From the NCBI GenBank assembly GCA_013823725.1, contig PNMQ01000004.1:245156-309155 (forward strand): DNA of 64,000 bases. The letters run 5' to 3'. A program made the translations under genes and the position numbers. The stretch is from Candidatus Pelagibacter sp. GTDB taxonomy: Bacteria > Pseudomonadota > Alphaproteobacteria > Paracaedibacterales > CAIOTO01. The notes beneath the pieces were generated by a model. The model made no database searches. It was not told the origin of the DNA and worked only from the letters and a program-made list of their open reading frames with translations. Below are positions 1 to 9,097 of this stretch, in pieces; the stretch's first letter is position 1, and each line of letters begins with the position of its first letter.

Positions 1-152
1 TATTGAAAATTTACTTTTTTGCATTTTTAACATCTTGATTTCAAAAGACTCTCAATTTAAAATGTTAGCAAAAAATATTTCATAATCTAATAAAATTATA
101 TTTATTATATATCTTTTGGGTGATTAGTAAATCAATGGGTTGCAATTATACA

Positions 153-1982
153 TCAGATTCTTATGTCGTACTTGGAACTTTTAGATGTTTCACTATTAAT
201 GATTCGAGGCATAGGTGTCGTATTATTTTGTGTCGATGTCTCTATCTTTAGTGATGGTGTATTATTGGTTTGAGGTAAGCTGATTTGTTGCTCCTTTATT
301 TTTGGGGCATTTGTTATTGTTGGACTGTTTGTTTGAATTGCCGTATTACTTTGCTTTAGTGGTTTGAAAGCTTCTGGTGAATCGCTTTTTTGAGGCTGTG
401 CAATGATTTGTTTTTGGGCTGAAGTTGAAATTGCTGTTGGTGTGCTTGCAGGTATTAGTATTGGGGCTTGTATTTCTGAAGGCTTAACATCATTTTTAGG
501 TCCAGGAGTGTTGGAGAGCACTTCTGTTTTTCCAATTGTTGAATTTTTAATAAAATCATCTGAATTTGAATATAATATGTCTTGCGTAACACATATAGTA
601 TCGCCAGGTATAACGGTTGTTCCAGTGTCTATGATCTTGCCCAAATAAACTTTTGCATTGCTTCCCTTTTTAATACTTTGAATGTAGTATGATTTTTTTG
701 AAAAACTTTTATCAAAGAGTTGATTATATACATAGATTTCTCCAGCGTTTAGGCTTGGATTCTTTTTTTGAGGATTTTTAAAATCGAAGGTTATGAAATA
801 AGGACCATTTCTAAAAATGCACAACGTTTCTTGAGTTGAGGAATTGTGACTTATCTTTTGAATATCTTGATATGTTGTTAGTAATGGATTATGAGTAAAA
901 GTACCGCTAGAATCTTTTGGGTGTTTTGGTTGTTCTTGTTCGACATATGTAATGTTAGATAATATCTTTTTTGCTTGCTCTGTATTCATGCTGAATGAAT
1001 GTTTTGACCCTTTGTGTGTATATTCTATAGTATGAGGTGCTTCGGTTCCTTGAACATATATAAATGATAGAATTTGGCCTTTTTGATTTTGATGCTGTTC
1101 ATCTTCATCGCTATTTTTTCCAATAGTGCCAGTTTGTTCAATTTGATTTTTTGATTGAAACTCTTCAGATTTATTATTAGTAGTGGTTATATTATCTGAT
1201 CTTAGAGTTGTTTCTGTTTCCTTTTCTGTATTGATCGAAGAATCATTTGGATTTTTTTCAAGAAGCTTTTTTTCAAGATTTGCTAGTCTTTGTTCAAGAT
1301 TTTTGATGTGTTCAGAATTTTTATTTGATTTCCTGCGATTCTTTTTGCTGCGCTTCTCGTTTTTAATGACATCTATTTTTTGTTTTTCATTTTCATTTGA
1401 CATGGTTGGTGTTGACTCTGTCTGATTTTTTTTTTCCATTAACTCCTTGGTGTCATTTTTTTCCGAAATGTTTTTTTCTAAAAGCGCGTCGCTTGTCTTT
1501 TCTTCTGAAGTTATTGTTTTCTTACTTGTTTGTTCAGTAGAGTTTTCTAAAACATCAGTAGTTTCCCCTTCTTTTTCTGTTATCTTTGTTTCACTTTTTT
1601 CAATAGTTTCAGCACTTCTGTAAATTTGTTGATTCTCAGCAATTGGTTTTGTTTTAAGATCTTGTATAAATAAGTCTTTATCTGTAATGCTGCTTTGGCT
1701 TAAGATGTTTTGTGGTTGTTGTTTAGAGTATGGGATGAAGTTATGGGGAAACAATTTTTGATATGTTCCATCATAAAAGCCTTGCTCCGATAGAGAAGTT
1801 GGTTTTTTCTTTTTGATTCTATAGCCTTTTGAAGATAAATACCTTGTGTTTCTTTCAGTACTAAAAGCATCCTGATAATCTAGAACGTAAACGGTTGATA
1901 CGTATGTCGCCATTATAAGGAGCGATTTAAAAGCAGCCCTTATTTTTTTGGATTCTTTTTTTTTATTGATATGAAGAATCAC
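153..1982 (-). CDS. Hypothetical protein, N-terminal hydrophobic segment, long charged low-complexity/coiled-coil middle, S/T/P/Q-rich C-terminus
   Basis: Long intact ORF; hydrophobic N-terminus (SLLIMATYVSTVYVL); E/K/N/S-rich region; no recognised family. Confidence 0.75.
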   Translation of the reverse strand: MILHINKKKESKKIRAAFKSLLIMATYVSTVYVLDYQDAFSTERNTRYLSSKGYRIKKKKPTSLSEQGFYDGTYQKLFPHNFIPYSKQQPQNILSQSSITDKDLFIQDLKTKPIAENQQIYRSAETIEKSETKITEKEGETTDVLENSTEQTSKKTITSEEKTSDALLEKNISEKNDTKELMEKKNQTESTPTMSNENEKQKIDVIKNEKRSKKNRRKSNKNSEHIKNLEQRLANLEKKLLEKNPNDSSINTEKETETTLRSDNITTTNNKSEEFQSKNQIEQTGTIGKNSDEDEQHQNQKGQILSFIYVQGTEAPHTIEYTHKGSKHSFSMNTEQAKKILSNITYVEQEQPKHPKDSSGTFTHNPLLTTYQDIQKISHNSSTQETLCIFRNGPYFITFDFKNPQKKNPSLNAGEIYVYNQLFDKSFSKKSYYIQSIKKGSNAKVYLGKIIDTGTTVIPGDTICVTQDILYSNSDDFIKNSTIGKTEVLSNTPGPKNDVKPSEIQAPILIPASTPTAISTSAQKQIIAQPQKSDSPEAFKPLKQSNTAIQTNSPTITNAPKIKEQQISLPQTNNTPSLKIETSTQNNTTPMPRIINSETSKSSKYDIRI

Positions 1983-2270
1983 TTATCATCAACCAAATTT
2001 ATATATTATTTTACTTTATAATCAAATACTTTTCTTAATTAATGATTAATTTATTCAAAAAATAGCCGTTTCTTCTTAGTCTTTCTTATATAATGAATGT
2101 TTGTGAATTATTACCCTTGTGATATAATAGGAATTATTTTTCAAAAATAGTATCCTGTTCCCCTATTTTAACTTTTTATTCAGATAATCGTCAGATACTT
2201 ATTTTATCAGAACGTTTTTATCTGAGTTTTAAAAAACGAGTTAGAGCCTTTTAATGAGAAAAATTTTAAT

Positions 2271-3545
2271 ATGACAAAAAATAATTTTACAGATAATAAA
2301 AATACTTTATCGTGTTCATTTTGCGGAAAAAGTCAGTTTGAAGTTAAGAAATTGATTGCTGGTCCAGCAGTTTTTATATGCGATGAGTGTGTAGAGCTTT
2401 GCACTGATATTATCAAAGAAGAAAGCTTTTCTACAAAACTAATATCTGGAGATAAAGTCCCTGCACCACAAGACATTTGTAATGTGCTCAATGACTATGT
2501 TATTAGTCAAGAGAGGGCTAAGAAAGTGCTTTCTGTAGCCGTTCATAACCATTATAAACGTCTTGAAATGATGGATAATAGCAGTAAGGACGATGTTGAA
2601 ATATCTAAATCAAATATTCTTTTAATCGGACCTACTGGAAGTGGTAAAACTTTACTTGCTCAAACTTTGGCTCGTATTATTGATGTTCCATTCACTATGG
2701 CTGATGCTACTACTCTTACAGAAGCGGGTTATGTTGGTGAAGATGTTGAAAATATTATTTTAAAACTTCTTCAGGCCGCCGATTATAACGTCGAAAAGGC
2801 TCAAAGAGGAATTGTGTATATCGATGAGGTCGATAAAATTTCGCGTAAGTCAGACAACCCATCTATTACTAGAGATGTTTCTGGTGAAGGTGTCCAGCAA
2901 GCCTTGCTGAAAATAATGGAAGGTACGGTTGCTTCTGTTCCTCCTCAGGGTGGGCGCAAACATCCGCAACAAGAATTTTTGCATGTTGACACTACTAACA
3001 TTCTTTTTATATGTGGTGGCGCATTTGCTGGTATCGATAAAATCATCGCAGATAGAGGTGATAGTTCTTCTATTGGTTTTGAAGCAAATGTCATGGCACG
3101 TGAAGAGATTAAAACTAAGGATTTGTTGAAAGATATAGAGCCCGAGGATCTTTTGAAATTTGGTCTAATACCAGAATTTATAGGACGCCTTCCTGTTATT
3201 GCAACGCTTGAAGATTTGAGTGAAGGGGCTTTAGTGGATATTCTGACAATGCCAAAAAATGCATTGCTGAAGCAATACAAAAGACTTTTTGAATTTGAAA
3301 ACGTTAAGCTAAGCTTTACAGATGATGCCCTTTCTTCTGTTGCTGGTCAAGCAATTGTTCGTAAAACTGGTGCTCGGGGATTGCGAGCTATTATGGAATC
3401 TATTCTGTTAGATACAATGTTTGAGCTTCCCTCAATGAATGAAGTAGAAGAAGTTGTTATTACTAAATCAGCTGCTGATAGAAAAGGAAAGCCAGATTTA
3501 ATAATGAAATTAGCTCCATTATCTGACTCAAAAACCGCAAGCTAG
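2271..3545 (+). CDS. clpX: ATP-dependent Clp protease ATP-binding subunit ClpX
   Basis: N-terminal zinc finger [30 protein letters not shown], Walker [18 protein letters not shown]. Confidence 0.98.
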   Translation: MTKNNFTDNKNTLSCSFCGKSQFEVKKLIAGPAVFICDECVELCTDIIKEESFSTKLISGDKVPAPQDICNVLNDYVISQERAKKVLSVAVHNHYKRLEMMDNSSKDDVEISKSNILLIGPTGSGKTLLAQTLARIIDVPFTMADATTLTEAGYVGEDVENIILKLLQAADYNVEKAQRGIVYIDEVDKISRKSDNPSITRDVSGEGVQQALLKIMEGTVASVPPQGGRKHPQQEFLHVDTTNILFICGGAFAGIDKIIADRGDSSSIGFEANVMAREEIKTKDLLKDIEPEDLLKFGLIPEFIGRLPVIATLEDLSEGALVDILTMPKNALLKQYKRLFEFENVKLSFTDDALSSVAGQAIVRKTGARGLRAIMESILLDTMFELPSMNEVEEVVITKSAADRKGKPDLIMKLAPLSDSKTAS

Positions 3546-3554
3546 TTTTTTGAG

Positions 3555-3598
3555 TCATCTTCTTAAAATGTTTCACGTGAAACATTTTAAGAAGATGA
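3555..3598. promoter_or_regulatory. parS: parS centromere site (TGTTTCACGTGAAACA at 3569-3584) at the centre of a perfect 44 bp palindrome
   Basis: Core matches the classical 16 bp ParB-binding site; palindrome TCATCTTCTTAAAATGTTTCAC/GTGAAACATTTTAAGAAGATGA; parA/parB in same window. Confidence 0.92.
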
Positions 3599-3686
3599 TG
3601 ATAATTAATAACAAAAATTTAAAAAAAAAAATTTTAAAACTCTCTTTAAAATTTGTAATTATCTTGATTAAATTTTTATTGATTTT

Positions 3687-3724
3687 AATAGTATGAGAAA
3701 TTATTTTCTCATACTATTTTTTTA
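3687..3724. terminator. Rho-independent terminator-like hairpin
   Basis: AATAGTATGAGAAA-TTAT-TTTCTCATACTATT followed by T run. Confidence 0.7.
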
Positions 3725-4243
3725 TTATTAATAATTTGCATTTCTAAAAATAGATCGTTTGGAGTTTGGATTAAAATATAATGGCTAAGAAAATTAAAAA
3801 CTATTCATGCAGTTATGTGTAAAAAACTAGCTTCGTTGTCCACAATTTTACATTTAAGTTGTTGAATTAATTATCAAAGCCAGTATTTAGTGTTAATCTA
3901 AAATAATGACCTTTAAAATTCATAAATATCCACAAAAGTTAATTAATGAAATTTTTTCAATTACAATGTATCAAGTGCTGCTTATAAAATAGGGGGATAA
4001 ACTATTCAATAAAAATAAAAAATCAGTGGACAAGTTCTTAAATTTTTAATCAGTTCACCTATCGTTTTGTTAGTGAAATTAATTATAAGTTTTTTGAAAA
4101 GAATTAAATAACACAAAGTCTCTTAGATCAAAATTTTTATGCAGTAAACACTAGGTTTAGGGTGGTGTTTAGATTAATAATACTCTCACAACTTGATTTT
4201 TATATGAAAATAGGGTATAAATAAAGTATTGATTCATTTTTAA

Positions 4244-5203
4244 TTGAAACGCCAAGTGATAAAAATTCTTGATTTTGAACAACCTATTGCAAACCTAGAG
4301 CAAAAAATTGAAGAACTGAAAAATCTATCCAATCCTAGTATTAATATTATGGATGAGATTAACATTTTGCAGTCTAAGGCTGATAAATTACTGAAGCAAA
4401 CATATCAAAGTTTAAATGCATGGCAAAAAGTCCAAATAGCGCGTCATCAGGATAGACCAAAATTTTTTGATTACTTAAATGAACTTATTGAAGATTTTAT
4501 ACCATTAGCTGGTGATAGATGCTTTGGAGAAGATCTTGCTTTAATTGGAGGCTTTGGAAAACTTAAAGGTCGTTCCGTCATGATTATGGGACATCAAAAA
4601 GGTACTGATACTGAATCGCGTGTGAAACATTCATTTGGTATGGCAAAACCAGAAGGTTATAGAAAAGCTCAGAGATTAATGAAACTGGCCGATCGTTTTA
4701 ATTTACCTATTATTACCTTTGTAGATACAGCTGGTGCATATCCAGGAATAGAAGCAGAAGAACGTGGGCAAGCCGAAGCAATTGCTGCGTCCATCCAAAT
4801 GGGTATTAATGTTAAGGTTCCAATATTGACTATCGTTATCGGTGAAGGAGGTTCTGGTGGTGCAATTGCTATTGCAACGGGAAATCATATTATGATGCTT
4901 GAACATTCCATTTATTCAGTTATATCACCAGAAGGTTGTGCATCAATTCTATGGAGAAGTTCAGCTAAAGCGTCGGAAGCTTCGGAGGCACAAAAATTAA
5001 CAGCTCAAGATCTTCTTCAATTGCAACTTATCGATAAAATTATTCCAGAACCAGTAGGTGGTGCCCATAGGTTTCCACAAGAGACTATAAAAGTAGTTTG
5101 TGAAACAATTCATAATTCCCTAGAAACGTTAATTCAAAAGAAAATGGATTACAGAGATCACCGCCGACAAAAATTCCTCCAAATGGGTCAAGTAGGTTTG
5201 TAA
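4244..5203 (+). CDS. accA: Acetyl-CoA carboxylase carboxyltransferase subunit alpha
   Basis: AccA signature GHQKGTDTESRVKHSFGMAKPEGYRKAQRLM, TFVDTAGAYPGIEAEERGQAEAIA; TTG start predicted. Confidence 0.96.
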   Translation: MKRQVIKILDFEQPIANLEQKIEELKNLSNPSINIMDEINILQSKADKLLKQTYQSLNAWQKVQIARHQDRPKFFDYLNELIEDFIPLAGDRCFGEDLALIGGFGKLKGRSVMIMGHQKGTDTESRVKHSFGMAKPEGYRKAQRLMKLADRFNLPIITFVDTAGAYPGIEAEERGQAEAIAASIQMGINVKVPILTIVIGEGGSGGAIAIATGNHIMMLEHSIYSVISPEGCASILWRSSAKASEASEAQKLTAQDLLQLQLIDKIIPEPVGGAHRFPQETIKVVCETIHNSLETLIQKKMDYRDHRRQKFLQMGQVGL

Positions 5204-6229
5204 ATGTTTTGCGTAGACTCATCTCTGATTTTTGACTTACTAAGAGAAAACCTTCTAAGTCCCTTTGTGCTAGCATTCTTTTTAGGTATTTTGGCAGTCT
5301 ACCTTAAAAGTGACATGAGATTACCAGATGGGGTATATGTCGTTCTGTCTTTTTTTCTTCTCTTTGCTTTGGGATTAAAAGGTGGGGCTCAACTCAGAGA
5401 AACGCCCATAATGAAATTAATAGTTCCATTGCTTGGAACTTTCATTTTAGGGTGCTGCTTACCCTTTGTAGCCTTTTTTTCAGCACGCTTTTCAAAATTA
5501 TCTCGATCAGATGCCGCAGCATTAGCAGCTCACTATGGTTCTGTTTCGGTTGTAACGGTAATGGCCTCTTTAGTTTTCGTTGAACGTGTTGGAAATCCTG
5601 CAGATGGATTTATGACAGCTTTGACTGCCGTATTAGAAATTCCAGGCATCATTATTGGATTGTTATTGGGAACTCAAGGAAAGGCGAATTCTTTAAAAAA
5701 TCCAGGAATATCAAATACAAAAAAACAGAAATCCATTTCTCAAAGGATCAAAGCATTACTTGTTAGCAAAAGTGTTTTTCTTCTTTTAGGAGGAATGTTT
5801 ATAGGTATTGTTTGCGGCCAAAAGGGGCTAGAACCAGTTAAACCGTTCTTTGTGGATCCATTTAAAGGTGTGCTTGTTTTATTTTTATTGGATATGGGAA
5901 TAGTAGCAGGACAGAGATTAAAGGATGTAGGAGATTTCAAAAAATTTGTTTTGATATTTGGTATATTTATACCTATTCTTAATGGTCTGATTGCGTGTTT
6001 TTTCGCAAAACTTATGGGTTTTTCAATTGGAAATATGTGCGTTTTTGCGTGTATGGCTGCAAGTGCTTCTTACATAGCAGCACCTGCAGCAGTTAGAATG
6101 TCGTTGCCACAAGCCAATCCAGGAATATATTTAACATCGTCTATTGCTGTAACTTTTCCGTTTAATTTAACGATAGGGATCCCCTTATATTATTTCTTCT
6201 CACTCTATCTTCAAAAGTGTTTTTATTAA
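5204..6229 (+). CDS. Sodium-dependent bicarbonate transport (SbtA-like) family permease
   Basis: Multi-TM protein with SbtA-like N-terminus (LLSPFVLAFFLGILAVYLKSDMRLP..LALGLKGGAQL); ATG directly follows accA stop. Confidence 0.82.
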   Translation: MFCVDSSLIFDLLRENLLSPFVLAFFLGILAVYLKSDMRLPDGVYVVLSFFLLFALGLKGGAQLRETPIMKLIVPLLGTFILGCCLPFVAFFSARFSKLSRSDAAALAAHYGSVSVVTVMASLVFVERVGNPADGFMTALTAVLEIPGIIIGLLLGTQGKANSLKNPGISNTKKQKSISQRIKALLVSKSVFLLLGGMFIGIVCGQKGLEPVKPFFVDPFKGVLVLFLLDMGIVAGQRLKDVGDFKKFVLIFGIFIPILNGLIACFFAKLMGFSIGNMCVFACMAASASYIAAPAAVRMSLPQANPGIYLTSSIAVTFPFNLTIGIPLYYFFSLYLQKCFY

Positions 6230-6558
6230 GATGTGAAATACAACCTTTATCAAGGACCTTCATGTAACTTTAATAACTAAATGATCACAAAATTGTTGAT
6301 GCTCGATTATGGAAATAACATATCAAGTAGACAGGATTACTAAATTTTAGAGAACTATCAAAAATCACTACTTCTATGAAGCTTTAAATTTTTATCAAAG
6401 GGAAGAATTATATTAAATAAAAGCGATTGAGCCTTTTAAACATTCAGGTTGCCTTCACAGTGGGGCTCGTTATTATTTATCAATCTGTTATAACAAAGCT
6501 CTTGATTTAATATTATTTTCCTCTATATTATAAATATTCAATTTACAAGAGAAATTTT

Positions 6559-7500
6559 ATGTTAAAAAAAACTATTTATACAATATTCTTATGCGCAAAT
6601 CTAGTTGCTTCATCACTCTTTGCTCAAGATTTGAACAGCTATTTGCAGAATACTGAAGAAACAATTATTAGCAATTGCCGCTTAGGAAATAGCTTTAATA
6701 GTAAACAGGACAAAGTAAGTTCTTTAATGCAAAATAGTTCGACAGAAAATACAGAATTTCAGTCAGCTATAATTGTTTGGGATGAACAAACGCCTGCGGA
6801 GATTTTATCAACACTGTTTTGGATACGTGATAAAAAAGTGCAATATAGAGTGAACCATTCAAACTATGTTCAAAACCTGAACGATGAATTTTTTAGATAT
6901 GGAGTAGAAATCGACCGTAGTTGCATAAAATCTTTAACTACACATAAATACGACAGTGGTGATAGATTGTTTTTTGTGCCAAATAAGAACGTTAAATGTC
7001 ACGATGGGCACTATATTTGTATGACAGTTAAACAGTTTTCAGATTCATTTTTTAAGATGAATATGTCTTTTGACGAATTTAATTCTAAGATTTTTCAGTT
7101 TCAGTGTCTGGGAGAAATTCTCCGCGGGCATGATACTAATTCATATATCAGCATACATGAAGACGATTTCTCAAATTTTCCTATTGCTGTTAGCTTTGTA
7201 ATGGCTACAAAATTAATTCAAGCAACTAATTCAGAAGAAGAAATGAATAAATTTTGGCAAGAAGATGGAGCATATCATATTTTTAGGGGAGTTAAAAATC
7301 CTTATGATTTTGACTTAAGTAGCTCGGCAACAAAAAGAGAAGATAGATTTCAAAATTTACTTAACGCATATTGTAAGCAATTTGGTTTAAATTTGAATAA
7401 CCCGTTTCTCATTGCAAAAACCATTGAAAAAGATGCTGAAGAAATTTTTGGCTACACGGATTACTTAAGCGACTTATCAAATATTTTCGGAAATATGTAA
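6559..7500 (+). CDS. Hypothetical exported protein
   Basis: N-terminal signal peptide (MLKKTIYTIFLCANLVASSLFAQ); no family recognised. Confidence 0.75.
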   Translation: MLKKTIYTIFLCANLVASSLFAQDLNSYLQNTEETIISNCRLGNSFNSKQDKVSSLMQNSSTENTEFQSAIIVWDEQTPAEILSTLFWIRDKKVQYRVNHSNYVQNLNDEFFRYGVEIDRSCIKSLTTHKYDSGDRLFFVPNKNVKCHDGHYICMTVKQFSDSFFKMNMSFDEFNSKIFQFQCLGEILRGHDTNSYISIHEDDFSNFPIAVSFVMATKLIQATNSEEEMNKFWQEDGAYHIFRGVKNPYDFDLSSSATKREDRFQNLLNAYCKQFGLNLNNPFLIAKTIEKDAEEIFGYTDYLSDLSNIFGNM

Positions 7501-7518
7501 TTAAATAAAATTCTAAAA

Positions 7519-7550
7519 TTGACACTTTGTATTCATTTATAAAGTGTCAA
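7519..7550. terminator. Hairpin between convergent genes
   Basis: TTGACACTTT ... AAAGTGTCAA inverted repeat. Confidence 0.5.
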
Positions 7551-7585
7551 TAAAACTTGATGTTTATAATATATAAGTAATCATT

Positions 7586-9097
7586 TCAGATGCTGTTTAA
7601 AAATTTCTCAGCATCTAGCGCAATTTCACTTTTACGATCTTGAGTCATCTTGTCGGCTACCGAATAAATCATTTTCATGCGTGGATTTTTTGAAAATTTA
7701 GTTTCATGCATAAGAATAAAATTCCAATACAAATAATTAAAGGGGCAGGCTTGTTCCCCTGTTTTTAGTTTCACTTTATAATGGCATTTGTCACAGTAGT
7801 TAGACATTTTTTGAATATAAGCACCACTAGCAGCATAGGGTTTACTGCCCAGATATCCGCCATCTGCATGTAATATCATTCCTGTTACATTAGGCAGTTC
7901 AACCCATTCATAAGCATCAGCATAGACGATCATAAACCATTCGTTCACTTCATCGGGCGACATACCTGTGATAAGACAGAAATTTCCAATGACCATAAGT
8001 CTTTGAATATGATGCGCATAGGCATTTTGCTTTGTTTCAGTAATGCACTGTTTAAGGCAATTCATTTTTGTTTGGGTATCCCAAAAAAATTGGGGTAATG
8101 AACGTGAAGCGTTGAGGAAATTACGATTTTTATATTCAGGCATTTTCAGCCAATATATCCCTCTTACGTATTCGCGCCAACCTATGACTTGGCGAATAAA
8201 ACCTTCTGCGGCATTTAATGGGATATAGTCTATATAATACGCAGATTCAACACGTTTAATACATTCTAGTGGGTCTAGCAAACCATTGTTAATGTAGAAA
8301 CTGATATGTGAATGAAACATCCATGCTTCGCCTTCAATCATGGCATCTTGATAAAGGCCAAAACTGGGTAGCCTATGCTGAATAAAATTTTCAAAAACCG
8401 CTAAAGCTTGTTCTCGTGTTACAGCAAAATAAAAAGGCATTAAATCACCAAAATGGTCTGCAAATTCCCGATCAATCAAGGCTATAACTTCTAATGAAAT
8501 GGAATCTGGTTCTAATTGAAACGGTTGGGGAACGTTCAAATTTGATGGTGGAGATTTACGATTTTCTTGATCATAGTTCCACTGACCACCTACAGGTTCA
8601 TTATTTTCCATGAGGATATTATATTTTTTTCGTAGCAATCTGTACATAAACTCCATTCGAAGTTCTTTTTTTTCATAAGACCATTTTTCAAATTCTTCCT
8701 TTGACATCAAAAAACGTTTGTCTTCAAGAATTAATACAGGATAATGAGTCGACAAATTTTGAAATTTATCGAGCAGCCTATAATCGCATGGCCATGTAAC
8801 GATAATTTCTTCTGCGTTATGTATGTCATAAGCTTTTTTAATTTCAGTGATGAGGCATTGCGAATTATGAGGATCATCTAAACGGACATACACAATTTTA
8901 CAGGTTAAGGTATCTAGTTCCTTTTTAAAATGTCGCATGCAAGAAAGCTGAAAGGCAATTTTTTTCTTATGATGCTTGATGTAAGTAAATTCATCTTTGG
9001 TTTCGCACAATAGAACAACGTCACTTTCAGACAAATCTTTCAAACTTGAAATACTTAAAGAAAGTTGATCACATAAAATAACACGAAGTTTAGGCAT
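7586..9097 (-). CDS. Cryptochrome/photolyase-related protein (FeS-BCP / prokaryotic (6-4) photolyase-like, COG3046)
   Basis: N-terminus MPKLRVILCDQLS, QVIGWREYVRGIYW, MILHADGGYLGSKPYAASGAYIQKMSNYCDKCHY with clustered Cys and final CPFNYLYWNFI. Confidence 0.92.
   Translation of the reverse strand: MPKLRVILCDQLSLSISSLKDLSESDVVLLCETKDEFTYIKHHKKKIAFQLSCMRHFKKELDTLTCKIVYVRLDDPHNSQCLITEIKKAYDIHNAEEIIVTWPCDYRLLDKFQNLSTHYPVLILEDKRFLMSKEEFEKWSYEKKELRMEFMYRLLRKKYNILMENNEPVGGQWNYDQENRKSPPSNLNVPQPFQLEPDSISLEVIALIDREFADHFGDLMPFYFAVTREQALAVFENFIQHRLPSFGLYQDAMIEGEAWMFHSHISFYINNGLLDPLECIKRVESAYYIDYIPLNAAEGFIRQVIGWREYVRGIYWLKMPEYKNRNFLNASRSLPQFFWDTQTKMNCLKQCITETKQNAYAHHIQRLMVIGNFCLITGMSPDEVNEWFMIVYADAYEWVELPNVTGMILHADGGYLGSKPYAASGAYIQKMSNYCDKCHYKVKLKTGEQACPFNYLYWNFILMHETKFSKNPRMKMIYSVADKMTQDRKSEIALDAEKFLNSI

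Noticed and set aside
403-1425. Forward ORFs 403-648 and 1183-1425
   Set aside because: Antisense to the 609 aa ORF, phenylalanine/serine-rich low complexity expected from the complement of K/E-rich codons.
2945-3280. 111 aa reverse ORF within clpX
   Set aside because: Fully antisense to a confidently assigned conserved gene.
3725-4243. Alternative oriC candidate next to parS
   Set aside because: Only imperfect DnaA-like strings and no perfect TTAA-N7-TTAA pairs noticed; far weaker than 52240-53020. Kept only as an unexplained intergenic region.
6230-6558. Possible mobile element or gene remnant between the SbtA-like gene and the exported ORFan
   Set aside because: Short broken reading frames only; no terminal repeats or family signature I could support.
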